A stretch of 64,000 bases of DNA from Amycolatopsis umgeniensis (GTDB lineage Bacteria > Actinomycetota > Actinomycetes > Mycobacteriales > Pseudonocardiaceae). Position 1 is the stretch's first letter, and each line of letters opens with the position of its first letter. Position numbers and translations under genes: made by a program. The DNA lies in the NCBI RefSeq assembly GCF_014205155.1, contig NZ_JACHMX010000001.1:3658001-3722000 (forward strand), in the 5' to 3' direction. This document shows positions 16,728-25,892 of the stretch, in pieces. Under the pieces are notes generated by a model, which saw only the letters and a program-made list of their open reading frames with translations, was not told the DNA's origin and did not search any database.

Positions 16728-17204
16728 TTGGCGCTCCCCTATTGGACGCCGCACAACCTGCTGCCTCCGGGCCGCCACCCCGCCGATCTGGCCGACGTCT
16801 ACGAGCGGCTGGTGTTCGACGCACCGCACCAGAACGACCGTGAAATCCTGTTCAGCGCGTTGAACAGTTATCTGGGGGTCGCCCGGCGGATCATGCCGAC
16901 CGGCCGCGCCTGGATCGGCGGCGATCTGACCGCCAGGACCCCGCACGCGCCGCTCGGGCTCGACGTGGTGCTGATCCCGGACGAATGGGGCGCGCTCAAA
17001 CGGCTCGACGGCGCGGGCCGCTCCGCGCTCTACGGTCTGTTGACGCTGCGGGGGGTCATCGTCGGCCAGCCCGCCATGTATCTCGACCAGGTCCAGCCCG
17101 TCGGCGGCATGCTCGACGGCTTCCTCTGCCGCCCCGGCGACGAGGAGATCTGGGAAGAAGTGTGGGCATCGGGTGGCAGGGGAATTCCGGAAGTGATCTG
17201 GTGA
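16728..17204 (+). CDS. DUF6932-like (minimal nucleotidyltransferase-type) protein
   Basis: 158 aa from TTG 16728, chosen because AAGGAGG lies just upstream (about 16715-16721). The start PYWTPHNLLPPGRHPADLADVYERLV matches DUF6932 proteins, which are thought to have a nucleotidyltransferase-like core of the type GS...DxD. Here the core reads AWIGGDLTARTPHAPLGLDVVLIPD, so the GS and second Asp are not canonical and activity is doubtful. It overlaps the next gene by GTGA, indicating a two-protein unit. Function unknown. Confidence 0.6.
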   Translation: MALPYWTPHNLLPPGRHPADLADVYERLVFDAPHQNDREILFSALNSYLGVARRIMPTGRAWIGGDLTARTPHAPLGLDVVLIPDEWGALKRLDGAGRSALYGLLTLRGVIVGQPAMYLDQVQPVGGMLDGFLCRPGDEEIWEEVWASGGRGIPEVIW

Positions 17205-18085
17205 GGAACGAATTCCGGCGTATCGCCGACGAGATCCCCGGCGGCACCTGGCTCGACGACCTCGCCCGCGCGTCGGCGATGGCCGCGAACGCGAAGTTCG
17301 AGCGGACGTCCCGTTCGCCGCTGCTTCGCGTGTCCGTGATCGGTGAGTCGCATCTCGACGCGTACACCTTCTCCGACATCAGCCGCGCGTTGCAGGACGC
17401 GACGGCGAAGATCGGGCACATCATCCGCAACCCGTCGGGCGAGGTGACCATCGTCCAGCCCGCGGACCGGGAGAAGGCCCCGCTGATCCAGCGCGGCCAA
17501 GCGGGGAACGCGATCTTCTTCGGCTTCCCCGAACCGGCGCTCGACGACGCGCTCATCCACGACGGGATCGAGTCGCTGTCCGAGCGCGCGGTCAAGGAGC
17601 TGTGCGACTTCCTGCCGGCCAACGGCTCGGACGACGGCGCGCTGGACGCGGTGCTGCTGCAGCGCGACACCGTCCGCAACGCGGTCAGCGACATCGTCAA
17701 CGCTGTCAGCAAACACGCCGGGGTCGGCATGGCGCTGACCCCGACCGCGGGCGACGAACTGACCCGCAGCATGACCACCGAGCAGGCGAGGATCCTGTCC
17801 GGGAGCCTGCGCGAGTCGCGGGAGGCCGTCGGCTACGAGACGGTCAGCGGCAGACTGGACGGGGTCCGCACCCGGCGCCGGATCTTCTATCTCGAACGCG
17901 AATCGGGCGGCACGATCCAGGGCGCGGTCGCGCCGGATCTGCTCGACGAGATCAAGGAGAACCTGGACCGGCCGGTCACCGCGCGGCTGCGCGTCGTGCG
18001 CACCACGACCATCGACGGCCGCCGCGGCCGCCCGGTGCACGAACTGCTGGAGATCACCCCGGAAGTCAGCCTGTTCGATCAGTGA
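17201..18085 (+). CDS. Unknown protein coupled to the DUF6932-like gene
   Basis: 294 aa from GTG 17201, overlapping the upstream stop by 4 bp. No family recognised. The first 200 residues are mixed helix with LLRVSVIGESHLDAYTFSDISRALQDATAKIGHIIRNPSG, resembling part of an OB- or RNA-binding fold only loosely. The C-terminal third (RRRIFYLERESGGTIQGAVAPDLL, then ARLRVVRTTTIDGRRGRPVHELLEI) looks like a small beta-rich domain. No signal peptide or membrane helix. Tight coupling suggests that the two proteins act together. Confidence 0.6.
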   Translation: MRNEFRRIADEIPGGTWLDDLARASAMAANAKFERTSRSPLLRVSVIGESHLDAYTFSDISRALQDATAKIGHIIRNPSGEVTIVQPADREKAPLIQRGQAGNAIFFGFPEPALDDALIHDGIESLSERAVKELCDFLPANGSDDGALDAVLLQRDTVRNAVSDIVNAVSKHAGVGMALTPTAGDELTRSMTTEQARILSGSLRESREAVGYETVSGRLDGVRTRRRIFYLERESGGTIQGAVAPDLLDEIKENLDRPVTARLRVVRTTTIDGRRGRPVHELLEITPEVSLFDQ

Positions 18086-18246
18086 TCGGGTTTCCGACAT
18101 TCGGCGATGCCACAATTCTCGTCAGAAAATATCGATAACCGCATGATCATCGTTCAATAATGACTTTTTCCGGCAGGTAACAATTTCGGCCATTGCCCCG
18201 AACGATGGGTTAACGTCTTCGGACGGAAGCCTCCGAAAGGGCACGC

Positions 18247-18897
18247 ATGCCGACCGATCCACCACTCCCGCACCCGCCGGCCACCCGGTACGGCCCGGGG
18301 TTCGCCACGCACGGGACCAGGCACCGGAAGCCCAAGAACGGCCTGGTCATCGCCGGTTTCCTGATCGGACTGGCGGCACTCGGAGTCGCCTTCGTCCCGG
18401 TCGCGGGCCTGGCCGCTTGGCCGCTCGCCGTAGTCGGAATGATTCTTTCCGTGATTGGTTTGACCAAAATCAAGAAGGGCGAAGCGGACAAGAAGGGAAT
18501 GGGCGTCGCGGGGCTCGCGCTTTCCGTCGCCGGTTTGCTGGCCGCGAGCGGGTTACTGGTCTACACCAACTTCTTTGCTACCGGCGAGTCGGGACTGCAC
18601 ATCCCGGCGGTCTCCGGGGACAAGCACACCGTCGAGTTCGTCGTCAGCGCCTCCGGCGGCGCGACCGTCCGGTTCGGCGCGCTCAACGACCAGCGGACCG
18701 AAACGACCCCGGCCAGCACCGACGAATGGCGCGGTACGGCGTCGTTCAACTCGGGCGACTACCTGCTCACCGTCACCGCGGACACCCGGAACGCGTCGGT
18801 CAGCAACCAGATCGCCTGCACGATCCTCGTCAACGGCCAGAAGGTCGCGGAAAACAAGGGCCAGACCATCGCCTTGTGCACCGCGAGCACCGGCTGA
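18247..18897 (+). CDS. DUF4190 membrane protein with MmpS-like outer domain
   Basis: 216 aa. After a Pro-rich N-terminus come two membrane helices in the DUF4190 arrangement (GLVIAGFLIGLAALGVAFVPVAGLAAWPLAVVG, then KKGMGVAGLALSVAGLLAASGLLVY), separated by the short basic loop KIKKGEADKK. The rest (about 115-216) is an external beta-sandwich with TASFNSGDYLLTVTA and NQIACTILVNGQKV, similar to the MmpS transport-accessory domain, with two Cys that may form a disulfide. GAAAGGG precedes the ATG. Function unknown; the combination suggests an envelope role. Confidence 0.7.
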   Translation: MPTDPPLPHPPATRYGPGFATHGTRHRKPKNGLVIAGFLIGLAALGVAFVPVAGLAAWPLAVVGMILSVIGLTKIKKGEADKKGMGVAGLALSVAGLLAASGLLVYTNFFATGESGLHIPAVSGDKHTVEFVVSASGGATVRFGALNDQRTETTPASTDEWRGTASFNSGDYLLTVTADTRNASVSNQIACTILVNGQKVAENKGQTIALCTASTG

Positions 18898-18900
18898 TCC

Positions 18901-18964
18901 CGCGTTCCGTCCTCTGGATGCGGTACTTGCACGCGCAACGACCGCATCCAGAGGACGGAACGCG
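18901..18964. repeat. Palindrome F2 between convergent genes
   Basis: Arms of 24 nt (18901-18924 and 18941-18964) are perfect reverse complements carrying GTCCTCTGGATGCGGT; the inner TTGC/GCAA pairs extend the stem. It starts 4 nt after the upstream stop, as a terminator would. Confidence 0.85.
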
Positions 18965-19172
18965 GAAGGCCGCCTGGCGGCCGGCCGGTATCGCCCCCAC
19001 CTCCACCGGCCGGACCGCCACGAGCCGCTCCTGGCGGCTCTTCAGACGGATCCCGAAGGGTCCGCCCGAGCGTCGATCTTTACCTCTTGCCCCTCCCCTA
19101 GGGCTCGATCGACGCTGAACAGGACCCTACGCGCGCGAGAGGCGAGGCCACTAAGAATCCGCTAAGGATCAC

Positions 19173-21962
19173 TCACGGACCTTCGCCGAGGTCGGTGAGT
19201 TCCGCACGGACCAGCCCGGCGAGCTTCGGATTGGCGTCGGAAAGGATCTTCAGCGCGAGCGCGAACTGCTCGCGGGCACCGTCCACATCCGACCCGGCGC
19301 GCAGGACCCTGCCGAGCGTCAACCGCAGCACGCCCTCCTGGAGAACGAACCGCCTGCTGATCGTCAGGTCGACGGCCTCCCAGACGTACCGCTCGGCGGC
19401 GGCGAGTTCGCCGATCCGCATGCTCAGCTCGGCGAGGTTGTTCAGTGAGACGACGACGTAGCTCTCGTCGCCGAGGGTCCGGTCGATCTCCAGCGAGGCG
19501 ACCTGGTGCCCGATCGCCTCGATGAATCGGCCCGCCCGTTTTTCGGCCTCCGCGCAGTTGTTGAGCGCCTGCCCGCGCAATTCGAGATCGCCGGTCCGGT
19601 CGGTCTCCTCGACCGCCCGCCGCAGCGTGCCGATGGCCTCGTCGTGCCGCCCGAGCAGGGTCAGCGCGCTGCCGAGGTGGATGTTCGCCGAGACCACCAG
19701 CCGGTTGTCGCCGATCGCGCTCGCGAGTTCGAGCGCGCGTTCGGCGTCGGCGAGACAACCCTGCGGCAGCTCGAAAGTGAGCGCGATGGCGCAGCGCGAA
19801 ATCAGCATCCAGCACCGTCCGAGGACGTCGCCGGACCGCTCGGCGGCCTCCAGTCCGATCTCGACCAGCCGCGTCCACTCGTCGAGCAACGGGTACACGG
19901 CGCGATAGGTGTGCGCGACCCTGGCCAGCCGCCAGACGTCGTCGTGACGCCCGCCGGCGCGGGCGGCTTCGAGGACCTCGAGCAGGTTCGCCCATTCCGC
20001 GGTGAACCAGTCCTGCGCTTCGGTGAAGGAGCCGATCAGCGGGGTCTGCGCGTCGGTCAGCACTTCGGTGAAGTCGAGCGGGTCGACGATCCGCAGCATC
20101 TTCCGCCGCGCCCGGTCGGCGACGGCCTGATAGAACCGCACCGAGCGCGTCAGCACGTCTTCCCTGTCTTCCTCGTCGAGTTCGTTCTCCGCGAGCTCAC
20201 GGAGGAACAGCCGGACGAGGTCGTGCGGGACGAAGGAGTCACGGCCGGTTTCGGCGAGCAGATTGTGCGCGGCGAGCACCCGCAGATGCCGCCGCGCCTC
20301 GGCGACGGTGATCCCGGTGATCGCCGCCGTCAGATGCGAACCGGCCGAAACGCACTGGACCACACCGAGCCGCAGGAACGTGTTCGCGACGTCGGCGGGC
20401 AGACCGCGGAACGAGACGTCGAAAGCCGCGCGGACGCCGTCGTCCGGGCCCTCGACGTCGAGTGCGGCCAGCCTGGTCCGTTCGTTGCCGAGTTCGTCGA
20501 CGAGATCCTGCGCGGACCACTGCGCGCTGGCGGCGAGCCGGGCGCCCGCGATCCGCAGCGCGAGCGGGAGATAGCCGCAAAGCCGGGCGAGCGCGTGGTT
20601 GAGGTCGAATCCGGCGGGCCCGGCGAGCTCTTCGATCAGCCGGACGGCGTCACCAGGCGCGAGCGTGCCGAGGACGCGCAGTTTGGCGGCGTTGGACACG
20701 GCGAGCCCGTCGAGGCGGGAGCGGCTGGTCACCAGCGCCATCGACCGGGAACCGGGCGGCAGCAGCGGGCGGACCTGCTCGGCGGTGCGGGCGTTGTCGA
20801 GGATCACCAGCATCCGGCGCCCGGCGATCATCGAGCGGTAGAGCGCGATGCGTTCGTGGACCTGCTCGGGGATGCCGTCGGCGGGGACGCCGAGCCCGAG
20901 CAGGAACTGGGTGAGCAGATCGGCGGGTTCCAGCGGCGGGTGATGCGGGTCGAAACCCCGCAGCGAGGCGAAAAGGATGCCGTCGGGGAAGCGGCGGGCG
21001 GCGCGATGCGCCCACCACACCACCAGGCTGCTCTTGCCGATTCCGGCGGTCCCGGTGACCACGCCGACCGCGGTCTCGCCCGCCTCGGCCCGTTCGGCGA
21101 GTTCGTCGAGCCAGGCCAGATCGGCCTCGCGCCCGGCCAAGTTCGGCACGGCGGGCGGCAGTTGCTGGACGGGCTGCGCTTCGGATTTCGCTTCCGCGAC
21201 GACCTTGATCGGCAGGTCGTCGTTCAAGACGCGCTCGTGCAGCCAGCGCAGATCCGCGCCGGGCTCGACGCCCAGGGTTCGCAGGGTCGCGCGGGACACC
21301 GTGCGGTAGAGCTCGAGCGCGTCGCCGCGGCGCCCGGCGTGATAGAGCGCGCGCATCAACTGACCGGCCGTACGTTCGGCGAGCGGTTTGGCCCGGACCA
21401 GCGGGCTGAGCTCGACGATCAGCTCCGCGTGCCTGCCGAGTTCGAGATCCGCGTCGACCCTGGCGCCGTGGACGGCGAGCCGCAGGTCCTCGAGTTCGGG
21501 AGCGCGGACCGACCCGGGCACCCCGGCCAGCGCGGGCCCCTGCCAAAGCGCGAGGGCCTCGGCGAGCAACTCGGACGCCTTGTCCGGATCTTCGGTGGAC
21601 GCCCGCTCCAGCAGCGAACGGGCACGGTGCACGTCGATCCGGCCGGGCTCGACGGTCAGCTGATAGCCGGGCGGCGCGGTGAGGATCTGGGCGCCGCGCG
21701 GATGGTCGCCCTGGATGTCACGGAGCACGCGCCGCAGGTGGGAGACGTTGCCGTGGACGATCGTGCGGGCGGTGGCAGGCGGATCGTGCCCCCAGAGCGC
21801 GTCGATGATCTCGTCGAGCGCGACGACTTTGTTGACCTTCAAGGCCAGGAGCGCGAGCAGACCGCGGACGCCGGGACCGCCGACGGGAACCGGCCGATCG
21901 CCGTCGAGGAGGCGCACGGGGCCGAGGAGTTGGAAACGGGCCGGGGAACCGCTTTCGCCCAT
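19173..21962 (-). CDS. SARP-family transcriptional activator with NB-ARC and TPR domains
   Basis: 929 aa, the large AfsR/RedD-like form. The N-terminal OmpR-type winged helix (LLALLALKVNKVVALDEIIDALWGHDPPATARTIVHGNVSHLRR) and bacterial transcriptional activation domain (about 100-255) are followed by an NB-ARC ATPase (Walker A GTAGIGKSS, GYLPLALRIAG motif) and C-terminal TPR repeats (about 640-929). Such proteins bind direct repeats in promoters and activate secondary-metabolite genes; the ATPase/TPR part integrates signals. GGGAGGGGG precedes the ATG. No biosynthetic cluster is adjacent, so its targets are likely elsewhere. Confidence 0.9.
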   Translation of the reverse strand: MGESGSPARFQLLGPVRLLDGDRPVPVGGPGVRGLLALLALKVNKVVALDEIIDALWGHDPPATARTIVHGNVSHLRRVLRDIQGDHPRGAQILTAPPGYQLTVEPGRIDVHRARSLLERASTEDPDKASELLAEALALWQGPALAGVPGSVRAPELEDLRLAVHGARVDADLELGRHAELIVELSPLVRAKPLAERTAGQLMRALYHAGRRGDALELYRTVSRATLRTLGVEPGADLRWLHERVLNDDLPIKVVAEAKSEAQPVQQLPPAVPNLAGREADLAWLDELAERAEAGETAVGVVTGTAGIGKSSLVVWWAHRAARRFPDGILFASLRGFDPHHPPLEPADLLTQFLLGLGVPADGIPEQVHERIALYRSMIAGRRMLVILDNARTAEQVRPLLPPGSRSMALVTSRSRLDGLAVSNAAKLRVLGTLAPGDAVRLIEELAGPAGFDLNHALARLCGYLPLALRIAGARLAASAQWSAQDLVDELGNERTRLAALDVEGPDDGVRAAFDVSFRGLPADVANTFLRLGVVQCVSAGSHLTAAITGITVAEARRHLRVLAAHNLLAETGRDSFVPHDLVRLFLRELAENELDEEDREDVLTRSVRFYQAVADRARRKMLRIVDPLDFTEVLTDAQTPLIGSFTEAQDWFTAEWANLLEVLEAARAGGRHDDVWRLARVAHTYRAVYPLLDEWTRLVEIGLEAAERSGDVLGRCWMLISRCAIALTFELPQGCLADAERALELASAIGDNRLVVSANIHLGSALTLLGRHDEAIGTLRRAVEETDRTGDLELRGQALNNCAEAEKRAGRFIEAIGHQVASLEIDRTLGDESYVVVSLNNLAELSMRIGELAAAERYVWEAVDLTISRRFVLQEGVLRLTLGRVLRAGSDVDGAREQFALALKILSDANPKLAGLVRAELTDLGEGP

Positions 21963-22080
21963 GACAAGCCCCCTCCCCCGATCTCTCCCCTTACCGGAGT
22001 AGCCAACCTACCGCGCGAAGACGCCGCCAACCAGAAAACGCGAGAGAAGAGAGACATAGCGGGTAATCCGGCGCCCGGAA

Positions 22081-22128
22081 GTGAAGGTCGCCTTACCTAC
22101 CTTGAGCGTAGGGAAAGGGGACTTTCAC
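22081..22128. repeat. Imperfect palindrome F3
   Basis: Arms GTGAAGGTCGCCTTACCTAC (22081-22100) and 22108-22128 pair with a few mismatches around loop CTTGAGC. It is related to the F3 elements at 297 and 29246. Confidence 0.65.
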
Positions 22129-22134
22129 TCCCTT

Positions 22135-22173
22135 GTGTGGATTTCGGGACGTTGGATGTCCAGAAATCCACAC
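22135..22173. repeat. Palindrome F4 with GTTGGAT loop
   Basis: 16-nt arms (22135-22150, 22158-22173) with one mismatch, GTGTGGATTTCGGGAC on the left. The loop region GAC-GTTGGAT-GTC has the same plan as the F1a elements although the arms are unrelated. Confidence 0.75.
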
Positions 22174-22224
22174 GGTCCCGCGTGACCGGCCGGGTCACGT
22201 CGAGTGGCCGTGGCGCCGAAGACA

Positions 22225-22279
22225 TGTGGGGTGTGTGGAAATAGGGACGTTGAACGTCCCTATTTCCACACACCCCACA
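22225..22279. repeat. 55-nt perfect palindrome F4 with GTTGAAC core
   Basis: 24-bp perfect arms (22225-22248, 22256-22279) around GTTGAAC, whose outer bases also pair, so the symmetry runs to a single central base. The core is GAC-GTTGAAC-GTC. Confidence 0.85.
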
Positions 22280-22400
22280 CCCCGCACGCACACCAGCCAC
22301 GCCGGGTAGGCGCCGGTGACGGATCGTGAGGGGCGAGTCTCGTGCTCTCAGCGACCGACATGGGGAGCAGGAGCCGGTAACAGCGGCCCGAAAACTAGAA

Positions 22401-22441
22401 CGGCTCCGTGCCATCAGTCCCGATCTGATGGCACGGAGCCG
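22401..22441. repeat. 17-bp perfect hairpin
   Basis: CGGCTCCGTGCCATCAG (22401-22417) pairs exactly with 22425-22441 around loop TCCCGAT. It belongs to none of the other families. Confidence 0.8.
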
Positions 22442-22557
22442 GGGGGATGTCCGATTTGGGCCACCTGGGGGCGCGACCCACACCGGACATCGGCGTCCAC
22501 GTCCGTCCGGGTGGGCTCACCCCGAGCGAAGAACCCGTGCGGTCGTCGACAACACCT

Positions 22558-22587
22558 ACGTGAGCAAACCCACTGGCCCGCTCACGT
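22558..22587. repeat. 8-bp inverted repeat ACGTGAGC/GCTCACGT
   Basis: Perfect arms at 22558-22565 and 22580-22587 with a 14-nt loop, about 70 nt beyond the ectD stop codon, so it could be part of the ect operon terminator. Confidence 0.5.
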
Positions 22588-22658
22588 GGCGACAACGTAA
22601 CAGGGCGCACATCAACGGCTACAGGCGCCCCGCCATGGCCTTCGCTACCTGCGGTTCG

Positions 22659-23558
22659 TCAGCGCGACAGGGGAGTCGAGTCGCGGCCGGCGATGAACGT
22701 CGGACGCGGTTCGATCGCGGCGAACGGCTCCCGCAGCGCGTTCTCGACGCTGTTGAACACGACGAAGATGTTCGACCTCGGGTACGGCGTGATGTTGTTC
22801 GACGAACCGTGCATCACATTCGAATCGAACCAGAGCGCCGAACCGGCCTGCCCGGTGAATTGGTCGATTCCGTATTCGGCGGCGAGTTTGGTGATGTCTT
22901 CCTCGCTGGGAACACCGACCCGCTGCTCTTTCAGTGAACTCTTGTAGTTGTCCTCGGGGGTTTCCCCCGCGCATTGGACGAAGGTCCGCTGCGAACCCGG
23001 CATCACCATCAGCCCGCCGTTGAACGGGTAGTTGTCGGTGAGCGCGATGGAGCAGCTGACCGCACGCGGCGCGGGCATGCCGTCCTCGGCGTGCCACGTC
23101 TCGAAGTCCGAGTGCCAGTAGAACCCGGTGCCCTTGAAACCGGGCATGTAGTTCACCCGGCTCTGGTGGATGTAGACCTCGGAGCCGAGGATCTGCCGGG
23201 CCCGGTCGAGCACGCGGGGATCGCGGACGAGTTCCGCGATCAGCTCGCTGGTCTCGTGGACGTCGAAGATGGAGCGGACCTCACCGGTCTTGGCTTCGGT
23301 GATGACGCGCTCGTCGTCGCGATGGTCGCCCGAAGACATCCGGACGAGTTCCTGCCAGTACGTCTGGATCTCGCCAGGCGACAACAACTGGTCGACGACG
23401 GTGTAACCACGGGCTTCGTGGTTGGCGAGCGCGGCCGCGTCGATGGGACCGTCGGCCTCGGCGCCCCAGACGGTGGGGTGTGTCCTGGGGAGGTGTTCGG
23501 GCTTACCCGCGATGCGCGTCGGGTAGCTGTCGTCGACTCGGGTGTCGGTCAGCGTCAA
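22659..23558 (-). CDS. ectD: Ectoine hydroxylase EctD
   Basis: 299 aa Fe(II)/2-oxoglutarate dioxygenase that converts ectoine to 5-hydroxyectoine. The iron ligands H149, D151 and H250 are present, within the EctD signature FYWHSDFETWHAEDGMP (146-162). The start is TTG 23558, supported by GAGGAGG 9 nt upstream. It is the last gene of ectABCD, 24 nt after ectC, so the strain should make hydroxyectoine as a compatible solute under salt or heat stress. Confidence 0.96.
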   Translation of the reverse strand: MTLTDTRVDDSYPTRIAGKPEHLPRTHPTVWGAEADGPIDAAALANHEARGYTVVDQLLSPGEIQTYWQELVRMSSGDHRDDERVITEAKTGEVRSIFDVHETSELIAELVRDPRVLDRARQILGSEVYIHQSRVNYMPGFKGTGFYWHSDFETWHAEDGMPAPRAVSCSIALTDNYPFNGGLMVMPGSQRTFVQCAGETPEDNYKSSLKEQRVGVPSEEDITKLAAEYGIDQFTGQAGSALWFDSNVMHGSSNNITPYPRSNIFVVFNSVENALREPFAAIEPRPTFIAGRDSTPLSR

Positions 23559-23582
23559 TGCAGTCGCCTCCTCGAGCGTTTT

Positions 23583-23972
23583 TTAGGGTTCGGTTACGAG
23601 CGGGTACACGCCGTTTTCGTCGTGGACCTCTCGTCCGGTGATCGGCGGGTTGAACACGCAGACGCACTTGATCTCGGTCTTGGGCCGGACCTGGTGCTTG
23701 TCGTGGTCGTTCAACAGGTACAACGTGCCCGGCTTCAGCTGGAAGACCTCGCCGGTCGCGGTGTTCTCGAGCTCGCCTTCACCGGAGGTGATGAAGACCG
23801 CTTCGATGTGGTTCGCGTACCAGAAATCGTTGACCGTCCCGGCGTAAAGCGTGGTCTCGTGCACCGAGAAACCGACGCCCTCCTTGGCCAGCACGATGCG
23901 TTTGCTGCGCCAGTTCGGGGTCTTGATGTCGGCGTCGGTGTCGGTGACCTCGTCGAGTGTTCTGACAAGCAA
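23583..23972 (-). CDS. ectC: Ectoine synthase EctC
   Basis: 129 aa cupin-fold enzyme that closes N-gamma-acetyl-diaminobutyrate to ectoine. The start is TTG 23972 (the second residue onward reads LVRTLDEVT), with GAAGGAG about 8 nt upstream. Family blocks include [27 protein letters not shown] and [16 protein letters not shown]. Length is normal. It follows ectB by 44 nt and precedes ectD by 24 nt in one operon. Confidence 0.96.
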   Translation of the reverse strand: MLVRTLDEVTDTDADIKTPNWRSKRIVLAKEGVGFSVHETTLYAGTVNDFWYANHIEAVFITSGEGELENTATGEVFQLKPGTLYLLNDHDKHQVRPKTEIKCVCVFNPPITGREVHDENGVYPLVTEP

Positions 23973-24016
23973 CGGAAAACTCCTTCTCGTTCTCGGTTGA
24001 GGGCGGTCGGTTCGGG

Positions 24017-25270
24017 TCAGGTGAGGACAGCGGCGATGGACTCGTCGATGATCGACAGGCCCTTCGTGAGTTCCTCGTCGGTGAGCGTCAGCGGCGGCAG
24101 CAGCTTCATGACCTCGCCATCGGGGCCGGAGGTCTCCATCAGCAGCCCGCGCTCGAACGCGGCGGCGCAGACCTTGCCCGCGAGGTCGCCGTTGGGGAAC
24201 TCGATGCCCCTGGCGAGGCCGCGGCCCTTCGCGAACAGGTTCGCGTCCGGGTACGCCTCGACGATGCCTTCGAAAGCGGCGGCGATGCGCTCGCCCTTGG
24301 CCTTGGTCGACTTCTCCAGCTCGTCGTCGCTCCAGTAGACGCGCAGCGCCTCGGTCGCGGTGACGAACGCCGGGCTGATGCCGCGGAAGGTGCCGTTGTG
24401 CTCGCCGGGCTCCCAGACGTCGAGGTCCGGGCGGATCAGCGTCAGCGCCATCGGGATGCCGTAGCCGCCGATGGACTTCGAGAGGCAGACGATGTCGGGC
24501 TTGATGCCCGCGTCCTCGAAGCTGAAGAACGGGCCGGTGCGGCCGCAGCCCATCTGGACGTCGTCGAGGATCAGCAGGATGCCGTGCTTCTTGCACAGAT
24601 CATCCAGCGCCTTGAGCCATTCGATGCGCGCGGCGTTGATGCCGCCCTCGCCCTGCACACCTTCGACGATAACGGCGGCGGGCTCGTTCAGGCCGCTTCC
24701 GGAGTCTTCGAGAAGTTTCTCGAAGTAGAGGAAGTCCGGGATCGAGCCGTCGAAGTAGTTGTCGTACGGCATCGGGGTGGCGTGCACCAGCGGGACACCC
24801 GCGCCGCCGCGCTTCATCGAGTTACCGGTCACCGAGAGGGCGCCCAGCGTCATCCCGTGAAAGGCGTTGGTGAAGTTGATGACGGCTTCCTTGCCCGTCA
24901 CCTTGCGCGCGAGTTTCAGCGCGGCCTCGACCGCGTTCGCGCCACCCGGGCCGGGGAAGACGACCTTGTAGTCGAGATCGCGCGGCGCGAGGATCTTGTC
25001 CTTGAACGTCTGGAGGAAGTCCCGCTTGGCCACGGTGAACATGTCCAGCGCGTGCGTGACGCCGTCACGGGCGATGTAGTCGATCAGGGCCCGCTTGAGC
25101 GCCGGGTTGTTGTGCCCGTAGTTCAGCGCGCCGGCACCGGCGAAGAAGTCGAGGTAGGCCTTGCCGTCCTCGTCGTACAGGTAGCTCCCCTGGGCCCTGT
25201 CGAACACCACGGGCCAGCCACGGCTGTAACTGCGTACTTCGGATTCGAGTTCCTCGAAAATGCTCATCAC
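24017..25270 (-). CDS. ectB: Diaminobutyrate-2-oxoglutarate transaminase EctB
   Basis: 417 aa class-III PLP aminotransferase that makes L-2,4-diaminobutyrate from aspartate semialdehyde and glutamate, the first step of ectoine synthesis. [34 protein letters not shown] is the typical N-terminal block; [14 protein letters not shown] holds the PLP-ring Asp and [15 protein letters not shown] the Schiff-base Lys. GTG 25270 and ATG 25267 are adjacent candidate starts behind AGGGAG. Second gene of ectABCD, 35 nt after ectA. Confidence 0.96.
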   Translation of the reverse strand: MMSIFEELESEVRSYSRGWPVVFDRAQGSYLYDEDGKAYLDFFAGAGALNYGHNNPALKRALIDYIARDGVTHALDMFTVAKRDFLQTFKDKILAPRDLDYKVVFPGPGGANAVEAALKLARKVTGKEAVINFTNAFHGMTLGALSVTGNSMKRGGAGVPLVHATPMPYDNYFDGSIPDFLYFEKLLEDSGSGLNEPAAVIVEGVQGEGGINAARIEWLKALDDLCKKHGILLILDDVQMGCGRTGPFFSFEDAGIKPDIVCLSKSIGGYGIPMALTLIRPDLDVWEPGEHNGTFRGISPAFVTATEALRVYWSDDELEKSTKAKGERIAAAFEGIVEAYPDANLFAKGRGLARGIEFPNGDLAGKVCAAAFERGLLMETSGPDGEVMKLLPPLTLTDEELTKGLSIIDESIAAVLT

Positions 25271-25305
25271 GTTTTCTTTCTCCCTGGGATCCCCGGATTT
25301 ACGTT

Positions 25306-25797
25306 CTATTGACTGCTGAGCGGACCGATTCGGTACAGGTCCTCCTGCTCATGCGTTCCGTCCTCGGCCGGGAAATCCTTGGCGGTGAACAGATCCCGGC
25401 GTTCCAAAGTGGTGTTCCACCGCTTGGCGAACGAGGCGAACAACCGGATCGAAGCCTCGTTGTCCGGCGTGATCGTGGTTTCGAGGTATCGCACACCCTG
25501 GGCGGTGAGCTGGCTGAACAGCTCGTCGAGCAGTGCCCCGGCCAGGCCTTTTCCACGCTGGGACGCGTCGACCGCGACCTGCCAGACGAAGCCGGTGTCC
25601 TGCTTCCGATACCCGATCACGAAGCCGACCGGGGTGCCGTCGACTTTCGCGACGACCGAGGTGTCCGCGAAATCGTGGCACCACAGCAAATAGGCGTAAG
25701 GCGTGTTGAGATCGAGCTTCTTCGAATCGCGGGCGATTCTCCAGAGCGCGGCACCGTCTGCCTTGGTCGGGTTTTCGATCAAGTGCTTTCCGGACAT
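25306..25797 (-). CDS. ectA: Diaminobutyrate acetyltransferase EctA
   Basis: 163 aa GNAT enzyme that acetylates diaminobutyrate at the gamma amino group. The acetyl-CoA loop is [18 protein letters not shown], followed by [19 protein letters not shown], both conserved in EctA. The start is ATG 25797; a TTG two codons earlier is possible. It is the first gene of the operon. Upstream, tandem and inverted GTTACC units lie in the promoter region. No dedicated aspartokinase gene is attached to the cluster. Confidence 0.95.
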   Translation of the reverse strand: MSGKHLIENPTKADGAALWRIARDSKKLDLNTPYAYLLWCHDFADTSVVAKVDGTPVGFVIGYRKQDTGFVWQVAVDASQRGKGLAGALLDELFSQLTAQGVRYLETTITPDNEASIRLFASFAKRWNTTLERRDLFTAKDFPAEDGTHEQEDLYRIGPLSSQ

Positions 25798-25892
25798 GTC
25801 CAAGAAACGTACCGGAGGATTCGGGCGCGGTCAGATCAGCGCGGCGGCGGCAACGCGGCTACCTGCAACAACCCCGAAACACACGTGACAAA

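Larger units (their letters stand above)
21963..22658. other. 696-nt hairpin-rich spacer between the SARP gene and ectD
   Basis: No gene was found in either strand that has both a start site and sensible composition. At least five inverted repeats lie here (22081, 22135, 22225, 22401 and 22558), plus an imperfect one at 22446-22491 (GATGTCCG with CGGACATC). The region contains the SARP promoter and the ectD 3' flank, but that does not account for so many hairpins. Confidence 0.6.

Noticed and set aside
19506..22244. 912-codon frame antisense to the SARP gene
   Set aside because: The longest shadow in the window; lacks any family feature, and SARP motifs on the other strand are clear.
22300..22658. 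Possible c-di-AMP (ydaO) or other riboswitch upstream of the SARP gene
   Set aside because: Hairpins are present but the conserved ydaO blocks could not be matched, and no other known aptamer was recognised.
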